Source: Streptomyces sp. 35G-GA-8
Lineage (GTDB): Bacteria > Actinomycetota > Actinomycetes > Streptomycetales > Streptomycetaceae
Direction of reading: 5' to 3'
NCBI RefSeq assembly: GCF_023534745.1
Contig: NZ_JAMHJQ010000001.1
Coordinates: 504,110-568,109, forward strand
Length of the DNA: 64,000 bases
Position numbers and translations under genes: made by a program. The notes under the pieces were generated by a model. The model made no database searches. It was not told the DNA's origin and worked only from the letters and a program-made list of their open reading frames with translations. This document shows positions 18,467 through 25,871 of this stretch, piece after piece. Position 1 is the first letter of the stretch. The number at the start of each line of letters is the position of its first letter.

Positions 18467-19321
18467 GTGGCCGAACCGGTCGAGGCGGTGGAGATGCGGG
18501 CCGCGCTGCTGCGGCTGCGCAGGACGACCGGGCTCCCGGTGGCGTTCGGCGGGCTGCTGCACGAGGCGGGACGGATGGACATCGCCGAGCTGAACGGCGC
18601 GTCGACGGGTGCGCTGCGCGGCCTGGCGATCTCCTCCGGCAACGGTCTGGGCGGCAAGTCCATCGCGCTGTCCCGGCCGTGCGCGGTGACCGACTACCGG
18701 GAGGCACGCCACATCAGCCACGAGTACGACGCGGCGGTGGCGGCGGAGGGCCTGCGCTCGGTACTCGCGGTGCCGGTGGTCGTACGGCGCAGGGTGCGCG
18801 GGGTGCTGTACGGCGCCCTGCGCAGCGCGCTGCCGATCGGTGAGCGCACCTTCGACGCGGCGGTGGCCGCCGCGCGGGACGTGGAACAGGCGCTGGTCGT
18901 ACGGGACGAGGTACGGCGGCTGCTCACCGTGAGCCGCGAGCCCGCGCCGGGCCCGGCGGCCTGGGAGGAGGTCCGCGCGGCCCACAGTGAACTGCGGGCG
19001 CTGGCGCCACGCGTCCTCGACGCGCGGTTGCGTGCGGAACTGCTCGGCGTCTGCGGTCGGCTGGCGGGCGCGTCGGACCCGATGGGCGGGTCGGCGCCGA
19101 CGGGCACCGCGCCGCGTCCGGCCCCGGTCGCGCTGGCGCCGCGCGAGGTGGACGTCCTGACCTGCGTCGCGTCCGGGGCGACCAACGCGGCGGCGGCCGA
19201 ACTGCTCGGGGTGCGGCCGGAGACGGTGAAGGGCTATCTGCGCTCGGCGATGCGCAAGCTGGGCACGCACACCCGGCTGGAGTCGGTGGTGGCGGCGCGC
19301 CGGGCGGGCCTGCTGCCCTAG
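18467..19321 (+). CDS. GAF-domain LuxR-type transcriptional regulator
   Basis: This 284-residue regulator has a GAF-like sensory domain (about residues 15-160) and a C-terminal LuxR helix-turn-helix (LAPREVDVLTCVASGATNAAAAELLGVRPETVKGYLRSAMRKL). The layout matches actinobacterial RamA-like regulators of carbon metabolism. The GTG at 18467 is preferred over 18446 because GGGAGGA precedes it at 6-nt spacing. Divergence from two acyl-CoA synthetases suggests it controls acid activation (inference). Confidence 0.87.
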   Translation: MAEPVEAVEMRAALLRLRRTTGLPVAFGGLLHEAGRMDIAELNGASTGALRGLAISSGNGLGGKSIALSRPCAVTDYREARHISHEYDAAVAAEGLRSVLAVPVVVRRRVRGVLYGALRSALPIGERTFDAAVAAARDVEQALVVRDEVRRLLTVSREPAPGPAAWEEVRAAHSELRALAPRVLDARLRAELLGVCGRLAGASDPMGGSAPTGTAPRPAPVALAPREVDVLTCVASGATNAAAAELLGVRPETVKGYLRSAMRKLGTHTRLESVVAARRAGLLP

Positions 19322-19347
19322 GGCCTGTGTACCCACCGCACGGCCCT
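19320..19347 (+). terminator. Hairpin after the LuxR-type regulator
   Basis: AGGGCC and GTG pair with CACGGCCCT across one bulged base, starting at the stop codon. Confidence 0.45.
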
Positions 19348-19406
19348 GGCACCGTGCCCGGCGTGCGCGTCAGACTGTGCCCGCACAGGTAGCTGGAGGT
19401 ACGAAC

Positions 19407-20051
19407 ATGGTGTCCACGGACCGTCTCCTGGCGTTCGCCGCGATGTCCCTGCTGGTGATCGTGATCCCGGGGCCGAGCGTGCTGTTCGTGATCGGCCGCG
19501 CGCTGGCGCACGGCCGGCGCACGGCGATGGCGACGGTGCTGGGCAATGTGATCGGCTCGTACGCCCTGGTGGTGGCGGTCGCGCTGGGGATCGGCGCGCT
19601 CGTCGCGCGGTCGGTGACCGTCTTTCTCGCGGTGAAGCTGGCGGGCGCGGCCTATCTGGTGTTCCTGGGGGTGCAGGCGTTCCGGCACCGCAAGGACATG
19701 CGCGCCTCGGCCATGTCGGCGCCCGCGGGCCCGGCACGGGGTGATCTCCGTACCGTCGGGGACGGTTTTGTCGTGGGCATCACCAACCCGAAGGGTGTGG
19801 TGTTCTTCGCGGCCGTGCTGCCGCAGTTCGTGGACCACTCGGCGGGCCACGTACCCGTACAGATGCTGCTGCTCGGGCTGGTTCCCATCGCCATCGGCCT
19901 CGTCACGGACACCCTGTGGGGTCTGGGCGCGGCGGCGGCGCGCACCTGGTTCGCCCGCTCGGAGCGGCGGCTGTCGGCGATCGGCGGCGCGGGCGGCTGC
20001 GCGATGATCGGGCTCGGTGTGACGGTCGCGATGACGGGCCGGACGGACTAG
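19407..20051 (+). CDS. LysE/RhtB family amino-acid exporter
   Basis: The 214-residue membrane protein has about six hydrophobic helices. The N-terminal FAAMSLLVIVIPGPSVLFVIGRALAHGRR is the LysE-family signature, and GFVVGITNPKGVVFFAAVLPQF is the conserved NPK loop. Members export lysine, arginine, homoserine or other small metabolites. The ATG at 19407 follows GGAGGT. No neighbour identifies the substrate, although a DAP-decarboxylase paralogue lies 630 bp downstream. Confidence 0.92.
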   Translation: MVSTDRLLAFAAMSLLVIVIPGPSVLFVIGRALAHGRRTAMATVLGNVIGSYALVVAVALGIGALVARSVTVFLAVKLAGAAYLVFLGVQAFRHRKDMRASAMSAPAGPARGDLRTVGDGFVVGITNPKGVVFFAAVLPQFVDHSAGHVPVQMLLLGLVPIAIGLVTDTLWGLGAAAARTWFARSERRLSAIGGAGGCAMIGLGVTVAMTGRTD

Positions 20052-20272
20052 GTCCCCTCCCGGCACTGGTTACTGTCCGGGCGGATCCACTCCGCCATGA
20101 CCCGATGCGCCCCGCCATGCTGCCAGGATCGCGTCAAAATGAGGTCTCCCCTGGTCAACGCCGCGTTATGGCCCGGCCGTCCCGCCCCCTCCGGGGCATA
20201 GCTTCCAGGTGTCGGAGCGTATCGACGGCCCCGACGGCTCAGATCAGCGATCGACTCCCCAGGGAGGACACC

Positions 20273-20686
20273 ATGGAGCGTCTCGTACCCGAGGACGCGG
20301 GCGACGGTTCGGACACCGCGCCGGCCGCGGACCCCGACGCCGACCCCGACGAACCCCGCACGGCCAGGCCGCTGTACGTACCCGTACGGCTCGGCTCGGC
20401 CGGCGGCCACCATCTGCGGTTCGCGCGCACGCCGCTCGGCGCGCGGACCGCGATCGGCTTCACCAGCGCTTCCCGGCTGATCGCCGTCCTCGGTGCGGGA
20501 CAGCCGTGGATCAGGCTGGCGGAGCCCGCGCTGCGCGCGCTCGCCGAACCGCTCGGCGCGGCCCTCGTCACCGTGGACCCGCAGCTGACCGCCCCAGCGC
20601 CCGCACCCGCCATCGGCGGGCAGCCCGCGCCGGCCGGGCCCTGTGCCCGGCGCGCTCTGGAGATGCCGGAGGCGATGGCCGCATGA
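20273..20686 (+). CDS. SAV_915 family protein
   Basis: This 137-residue protein is acidic at its N-terminus and has a conserved core reading PLYVPVRLG, RTAIGFTSASRLIAVLG, QPWIRLAEPALRALAEPLG and VTVDPQL. This is the pattern of the actinobacterial SAV_915 family, whose function is unknown. The ATG at 20273 follows AGGGAGGA. Its stop overlaps the start of the downstream decarboxylase (ATGA), so the two are translationally coupled. Confidence 0.8.
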   Translation: MERLVPEDAGDGSDTAPAADPDADPDEPRTARPLYVPVRLGSAGGHHLRFARTPLGARTAIGFTSASRLIAVLGAGQPWIRLAEPALRALAEPLGAALVTVDPQLTAPAPAPAIGGQPAPAGPCARRALEMPEAMAA

Positions 20687-22014
20687 CCGCCGAACCTCTG
20701 CTGCTGGCCAGTGGGGTGAACACCCCGACGGTGTGGCCCGCGTCCGCCGTCCTCGCCCCCGGTGGTGACATCGCGGTGGCCGGGGTCTGCCTCACGGAGC
20801 TGGCCGATCGCTACGGCACCCCCGCCTACGTCCTGGACGAGGACGAGGTACGGGCCCGTGCGCGGGCCTGGCGACAGGCCCTGCCCGACGCCGAGGTCGT
20901 CTACGCCGCCAAGGCGTTCCTGTGCCGCGCCGTCGTCGACTGGATGGAGCAGGAAGGCCTCGGCCTCGATGTCTGCTCGGCGGGCGAACTGGAGCTGGCC
21001 GCCACACGGGGCTTCCCGCCCGACCGGATCGTGCTGCACGGCAACGCCAAGTCGCCGCAGGACCTGGGCACGGCGCTGCGCCTCGGTGTCGGCCGTGTCG
21101 TCATCGACTCGGCCTGCGAGACGGCCCGGCTGGCGGCCCGGGTCCAGGGACCGGACGCGCAGCAGGTGATGGTCCGCGTACTGCCCGGGATCGAGGCGGG
21201 CGCGCACCCCAAGATCCGTACGGGCGCGGACGGCCAGAAATTCGGGCTGTCCCTCGCGGACGGGAGCGCGGAGGACACGATCGCCCGCGTCCTCAGTCAG
21301 TCCCGGCTCGAACTCGTGGGCCTGCACTGCCATCTGGGCTCACAGATCACCGAGCCCGGCCCGTACGCCGAGGCGGTACGGCGGCTGGTGGCGTTCCTGG
21401 CGGCCCTCCGCGACCGGTACGGGGTGACCCTGCCCGAACTGGATCTGGGCGGCGGTTTCGCGGTGGCGTACCTGCCGGGCGACCCGGCGCCGACGCCCGC
21501 GGAGTACGGCGCGCTGATCACCGGCACGCTGGCGCGCGCCTGCGCCGAACACGGACTGCCGGTCCCGCGGCTGACGGTGGAACCGGGCCGCTCGATCATC
21601 GCCCCGGCCGGTATCGCCCTCTATCACGTGCTGTCGGTGAAACGCACCGCCGGCCGGGTCTTCGTCGCCGTCGACGGCGGGATGAGCGACAACCCGCGGC
21701 CCGCGCTGTACGGGGCGCGCTATACGGTCCGCCGGGTGGGACGCGCGTCCGACGCGCCGATGCGCGCGGCGACGGTCGTCGGCCGGCACTGCGAGGCGGG
21801 CGATGTGCTCGCGGAGTCCGTGGAGCTGCCGGAGGACATCAGGCCCGGGGACATACTGGCGGTGCCCGCGGCCGGAGCGTACCAGGTGTCGATGGCCTCG
21901 GGCTACAACATGACGGGACGCCCGCCCGTGGTGGCGGTCTCCGGGGGGAGATCGCGACTACTGGTGCGCCGGGAGAACTTCGACGACCTGCGCGCCCGGG
22001 ACGTCGGCCTCTGA
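20683..22014 (+). CDS. lysA: Diaminopimelate decarboxylase family protein
   Basis: The 443-residue PLP enzyme has the alanine-racemase-like barrel. EVVYAAKAFLC holds the Schiff-base Lys. LVGLHCHLGSQIT, LDLGGGFAVAYLPGD and TVEPGRSIIAPAG bind the PLP phosphate, and VVGRHCEAGDVLAE carries the cross-subunit catalytic Cys. Such enzymes turn meso-diaminopimelate into lysine. Streptomycetes carry a separate housekeeping lysA, so this copy, coupled to a SAV_915 gene, may be a paralogue with another amino-acid substrate. The SMASGYNMTGRPP stretch differs from the usual NYN motif. Confidence 0.88.
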   Translation: MTAEPLLLASGVNTPTVWPASAVLAPGGDIAVAGVCLTELADRYGTPAYVLDEDEVRARARAWRQALPDAEVVYAAKAFLCRAVVDWMEQEGLGLDVCSAGELELAATRGFPPDRIVLHGNAKSPQDLGTALRLGVGRVVIDSACETARLAARVQGPDAQQVMVRVLPGIEAGAHPKIRTGADGQKFGLSLADGSAEDTIARVLSQSRLELVGLHCHLGSQITEPGPYAEAVRRLVAFLAALRDRYGVTLPELDLGGGFAVAYLPGDPAPTPAEYGALITGTLARACAEHGLPVPRLTVEPGRSIIAPAGIALYHVLSVKRTAGRVFVAVDGGMSDNPRPALYGARYTVRRVGRASDAPMRAATVVGRHCEAGDVLAESVELPEDIRPGDILAVPAAGAYQVSMASGYNMTGRPPVVAVSGGRSRLLVRRENFDDLRARDVGL

Positions 22015-22100
22015 GGGGATGTCGGCCTCCGACGCGTTGTCCTCCGTACGGGTGGAAAACCCCGCGACACGCGCGCGTCCGGTTTGTTAGCTTCCGGACC

Positions 22101-22610
22101 ATGAAGCCGCTCACCGAGGACGAGATCCGCGGATCGTTCGTCAACTGTTCCAAGGGCGAGGCCCGCAGAATGAACCTCCCTCGGGAGCTGTCCGACCTGC
22201 CCTGGGCCGATCTCGACTTTCTGGGCTGGCGCGATCCGGGGGCTCCCGACCGCGGCTGTCTCGTGGCGGAGCGCGCGGGCGTGTGGGTGGGTGTGACGTT
22301 GCGCGCACCGTCGTCCGGGCGGAAGAGCTTCCTCAAGTCGAGCATCTGCTCGATCTGTGTCACCCCGCACGCCGCCTCCGGGATAGACCTGATGACCGCG
22401 CCCAAGGTCGGCGTGGCGGGCCGGCAGGGTAATTCCGTCGGTATGTACATGTGCGCGGACCTGGCGTGTCCCCTCTATGTGCGGGGCAGGAAGAAGTCCC
22501 TCGGGCGGCGGCTGGAGGAGTCCCTCACCCAGGAGGAGCGGCTGGCCAGGGCGCGGACGAATCTGGACCGTTTCCTGGACAAGCTGTACGAGGGCGCGAC
22601 GGCGGTCTGA
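22101..22610 (+). CDS. FBP/FusB-like treble-clef zinc-finger protein
   Basis: The 169-residue protein has a C-terminal zinc-finger half with SSICSICVTPH and MYMCADLACPLYVRGRKK, four cysteines spaced as in the FBP C-terminal treble clef. In staphylococcal FusB the related domain binds elongation factor G and rescues ribosomes from fusidic acid. Actinobacterial members are mostly uncharacterised, so translation-factor binding is inferred. The N-terminal half is helical (LTEDEIRGSFVNCSKGEA). The ATG at 22101 has only a weak Shine-Dalgarno. Confidence 0.85.
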   Translation: MKPLTEDEIRGSFVNCSKGEARRMNLPRELSDLPWADLDFLGWRDPGAPDRGCLVAERAGVWVGVTLRAPSSGRKSFLKSSICSICVTPHAASGIDLMTAPKVGVAGRQGNSVGMYMCADLACPLYVRGRKKSLGRRLEESLTQEERLARARTNLDRFLDKLYEGATAV

Positions 22611-22637
22611 CGGCGCGGCCCGCGGTGCCGGTACGCC

Positions 22638-22669
22638 GACGGCGGCCCGGGTCTCCCCGGACCGCCGTC
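22638..22669. terminator. Bidirectional terminator between FBP-domain gene and VWA operon
   Basis: GACGGCGG (22638-22645) pairs with CCGCCGTC (22662-22669). An inner CCGGG/CCCGG stem closes a TCTC tetraloop. Confidence 0.75.
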
Positions 22670-22701
22670 CGCTCATGCCGTACGCGCTCGTCCTTCGGGT
22701 G

Positions 22702-23574
22702 TCAGAGGCCCCCCGGTCCCACCGGACGACGGGACGGGCGCGCGAGGGTGTAGCCGGCGATGCCCGCGAGCGCTCCGAGCACACCACCGGCCGCGGTCCA
22801 GATCCAGCGGTCCGTCCACCAGCCGGAGGACCAGCCGTCCTCGGGCTCGACGCCGGAGGCGGCCGGCCGCGCCCCGTCGCCGGGAGCGCTGTCGCCGCCG
22901 GTCCCGTCGCCGTCGTCGGCCGCCGCGACGGTGGTACGGCCCGGGGTCAGCGGGACGGTCAGCTGACCGCCGACCGCGAAGGCCCCGCCCTTGTCAGGCG
23001 TGGCGGCCTCGATCTCCGCCTGTACCGGCAGCCCGAGGTCCACCTCCTGCGCGTGCAGGACGGTCAGCCGTACGTAGTAGCTGCCCGGCAGCGGATCGTT
23101 GGACCACGGCTCGGCCCAGGACCGTACGGTACGCAGCGTGCAGCGCAGTTCGACCGAGCGCGCGTCGGCCGCGAGCGCCTTGGTCTGGGCGCCGTACACG
23201 CACGGCTGGCGGCGGCGCAGTCCGTCGTAGACGTCCACCTGCCAGGTCGTCGCGCCCTTCCTGGCCGCGGCGGACTCGGGGAGCGTGACCTTGGCGGTGA
23301 CGGTCGGGCGCTGCCCGGCGTCCGCGGGGAACACCCAGTACAGGTAGTCGCCCGAGGAGCCGTCCGCCGTGGCCCGCTGGCCCGGCCGGAACGCGGTGGC
23401 CGTACGGAACGAGGTGCCCGCCTCGGTCGGCGCCTCCGCGCTGTCGGCGCCGTCGGAGCTGTCGGACGAGCTGCCGGTGGGTGTCGGCGTCTCATCGGCG
23501 ACAGCGCTGCCCGCCGTACCGAGAAGCAGCACACCGGCCAGCAGGGAACCCGTGAACATACCGGTGATACGCAT
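22702..23574 (-). CDS. Secreted, C-terminally anchored protein paired with the VWA protein
   Basis: The 290-residue protein has a signal peptide (MRITGMFTGSLLAGVLLLGTAGSAVA), a Ser/Asp/Thr-rich stretch and a beta-rich body with GDYLYWVFPADAGQRPTVTAKV. It ends with WIWTAAGGVLGALAGIAGYTLARPSRR, a transmembrane anchor and short basic tail. The body contains two Cys that may form a disulfide. I do not recognise a named family. Its ATG overlaps the stop of the VWA gene (TGATG), so the two surface proteins are made together, probably as a complex outside the membrane. Confidence 0.82.
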   Translation of the reverse strand: MRITGMFTGSLLAGVLLLGTAGSAVADETPTPTGSSSDSSDGADSAEAPTEAGTSFRTATAFRPGQRATADGSSGDYLYWVFPADAGQRPTVTAKVTLPESAAARKGATTWQVDVYDGLRRRQPCVYGAQTKALAADARSVELRCTLRTVRSWAEPWSNDPLPGSYYVRLTVLHAQEVDLGLPVQAEIEAATPDKGGAFAVGGQLTVPLTPGRTTVAAADDGDGTGGDSAPGDGARPAASGVEPEDGWSSGWWTDRWIWTAAGGVLGALAGIAGYTLARPSRRPVGPGGL

Positions 23575-24854
23575 CAGTTGCTCCTCCATACGACACGCAG
23601 GCGCGAGAGCCAGCCCCAGAGCAGTCCGGCGACCAGTCCGGTCAGGGCCAGGGTGCCGAGCAGCCACCAGCCGCGGCCGAGACCGAACGCGGCGAGGTCG
23701 GAGGGCTCGTCGGGCGAGTCGACCAGGTCGACGGTCAGCTCGACGGGCAGGCCGGGGGTGGTCTTGACGGAGGCGGGCGCGGAGAAGGCGTTGCTGACCT
23801 GGAGGCAGACCGTCTCGGCGGCCGGCTTCACGTCGGTATCGTCCTCGTCGTCGAGCGGCGGCTTCGGGTAGCGCAGCCCCGACGAGATCACGTCGGTGCG
23901 TCCGTCGCCCGCTTCCGAGCCGCGGACGATCTCCCTGCCGTGTACGGTCACGGCGCGCAGCAGCACGCCGTAGTCCGGGTTGACGGCGCGGTCGGCGCCG
24001 ATGCTGACGGAGGCGCGCAGCTCCTGGCCGGGCAGCACGTCCACGCGGTACCAGCGGTGCTCGGCGAACTTCTCGCGGTCGCTGTACAGGCCGGGCTTGA
24101 TCCGCGGGGCGTCGGCGCAGCGCGCGGCGCCCTCGGTGGCCACCGGGGTGACGACGGGGTCGGCCGCGCGGTCCACCAACTGTGTGACACGGCGGGAGAG
24201 TTCGTCGGTGTGCTGGACGGAGGTGAAGGTGCCGCCGGTGGCCTCGGCGATACAGGTCAGCTGCCGCCGGGTCTTGTCGTCGGGGACGAGGCCCAGGGTG
24301 TCGATGGTGAGATGGATTCCCTTGGCCGCGATCTCACGCGCGACCTCGCAGGGGTCGAGCGGGGCGCAGGTGTCCTCGCCGTCGGTGATGAGGACGATAC
24401 GACGGGTGGCGTCGCCGTCGCCCGCCAGGTCCTCGGCCGCGCCGAGAAGCGCGGGGCCGATGGGTGTCCAGCCGGTGGGGGCGAGGGTGGCGACCGCGGT
24501 CTTCGCCTCGGTGCGGTCCAGCGGGCCCACCGGGTAGAGCTGCTTGGTGTCCTTGCAGCCGACCTTGGTGTCCTTGCCGGGGTAGTTGGCACCGAGGGTG
24601 CGGATGCCCAGCTCCACTTCCTGCGGAACCGCGTCGAGCACCTCGTTGAACGCTTGTTTGGCCGCCGTCATCCGGGACTGGCCGTCGATGTCGCGGGTCC
24701 GCATCGAGCCGCTGACATCGAGGACCAGATCGACCTTCGGGGCCGGTTTCCCGGTAGGTTCGTCGGCGGCGGCAGCGGCGGGAGGGAAGAGCCCTACGGC
24801 CAGGGTGGCCACCAGACCGCACACGGCGGCTGCCGGCCATTTACTTATGATCAT
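23574..24854 (-). CDS. Secreted VWA-domain protein with membrane anchor
   Basis: The 426-residue protein has a signal peptide (residues 1-30), then a von Willebrand A domain with an intact metal site: VDLVLDVSGSMRTRD (DxSxS), GWTPIGPAL and IVLITDGEDTC. A beta-rich segment follows, then a C-terminal helix LLGTLALTGLVAGLLWGWL with a basic tail. VWA domains bind protein partners through Mg2+. The coupled downstream gene encodes another anchored protein with similar layout and similar RWYRVDVLPGQ / YLYWVFPADAGQ segments, suggesting duplicated domains. Confidence 0.88.
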   Translation of the reverse strand: MIISKWPAAAVCGLVATLAVGLFPPAAAAADEPTGKPAPKVDLVLDVSGSMRTRDIDGQSRMTAAKQAFNEVLDAVPQEVELGIRTLGANYPGKDTKVGCKDTKQLYPVGPLDRTEAKTAVATLAPTGWTPIGPALLGAAEDLAGDGDATRRIVLITDGEDTCAPLDPCEVAREIAAKGIHLTIDTLGLVPDDKTRRQLTCIAEATGGTFTSVQHTDELSRRVTQLVDRAADPVVTPVATEGAARCADAPRIKPGLYSDREKFAEHRWYRVDVLPGQELRASVSIGADRAVNPDYGVLLRAVTVHGREIVRGSEAGDGRTDVISSGLRYPKPPLDDEDDTDVKPAAETVCLQVSNAFSAPASVKTTPGLPVELTVDLVDSPDEPSDLAAFGLGRGWWLLGTLALTGLVAGLLWGWLSRLRVVWRSN

Positions 24855-24946
24855 CGCCGGATGATAGTGAGAGTTCCCCCACCGGACCAAACAGGAATTG
24901 ACGGTCCGTCAGCCTTCGTTGGTGTCCGTCAGCGTTCCTGCCGCGG

Positions 24947-25693
24947 TCAGCCGTCGGCGGACACGCGCCGCGCCGCCGCGGCCAGATGCTCGCGCATGGC
25001 GACCACCGGACGTTCGGGGTCGCCGGACTCGAACGCCCCCAGGATCGCCGCGTGTTCGTCCACGGCCGAGGCGATGCCCGTCGTACCGAGACCGGCGGTC
25101 CCCCGCGACCGGTGCACCTGGGCGCTCAGGGACTCGGCGGTCCTGAGGAGGAAGCGGTTGCCGGCGGCCCGGATGATCGTGAGGTGGAACTCCCAGTCCG
25201 CCGCGAAGCACTCGCGCAGACCGGAGAAGGCGGCCGGCCGGTCCTGGGCACCCCGTGCCGTCCGTACGCGACGGGCGCGGAGCACATGCTGTGCGTGCGC
25301 GGCCCGCAACTCGGGCAGGAGGTCGTCGGCCCTGGCGACCGCGCGCTCGGCGGCCGCGGTCTCCAGGATCGCGCGGGTGTCGAACAACTCCGCCAGTTGC
25401 GTGGACGACAGCGGCGGGGCGACGCGATAGCCCTTGAGCGCCACCCGCGAGATCAGCCCGGTGTGTTCGAGCTGGACGAGCGCTTCGCGCACCGGGGTCG
25501 GGGACACCCCCAGCTCCCGGGCGAGGGAGTCGATACCGAGCGAACTCCCTTGCGGGGTCGAGCCGTCGAGCAACCTCTCCAGGATCGCGTCATACACACC
25601 GTCGCGAAGGGACCGGCGAGGCACCACCGGCGCCCGGCCGACGGCCGGAGCGGCCAGGGCACTGCTCTCGTTCCCGTTCATCTCGCTCGCCAT
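24947..25693 (-). CDS. GntR family transcriptional regulator (FCD type)
   Basis: The 248-residue regulator has an N-terminal winged helix (SLRDGVYDAILERLLDG...LARELGVSPTPVREALVQLEHTGLI) and an all-helical FCD ligand domain with a likely metal-binding His/Asp set (DWEFHLTIIRAAGN, AVDEHAAILGAFESGD, MREHLAAAARR). FCD regulators usually sense small organic acids. The start is uncertain: ATG 25693 or 25681. It is divergent from a dihydroxyacetone-kinase-type gene, with a palindrome between them. Confidence 0.88.
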   Translation of the reverse strand: MASEMNGNESSALAAPAVGRAPVVPRRSLRDGVYDAILERLLDGSTPQGSSLGIDSLARELGVSPTPVREALVQLEHTGLISRVALKGYRVAPPLSSTQLAELFDTRAILETAAAERAVARADDLLPELRAAHAQHVLRARRVRTARGAQDRPAAFSGLRECFAADWEFHLTIIRAAGNRFLLRTAESLSAQVHRSRGTAGLGTTGIASAVDEHAAILGAFESGDPERPVVAMREHLAAAARRVSADG

Positions 25694-25757
25694 CGTAGCT
25701 CGCCGTCGTCGCCTCACCGGGCCGGCCGGGTGAGGGCTTCGGGGCGCCTCCAACTGA

Positions 25758-25777
25758 ATAGATCCTATAGGGTCTAT
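25758..25777. promoter_or_regulatory. Palindromic operator between FCD regulator and DhaK-DhaL kinase
   Basis: ATAGATCCTATAGGGTCTAT matches its own reverse complement at 18 of 20 positions. It is the only AT-rich palindrome in the divergent promoter, a likely binding site for the adjacent FCD regulator. Confidence 0.65.
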
Positions 25778-25871
25778 GATCCACATCCCGGTCCCGGCCC
25801 CGGCCACCTCTGACAGACCCGGAGACGACGATGTCCCACAGCGCACAGGACTGGCCCGAGGGAGCCCGGCC

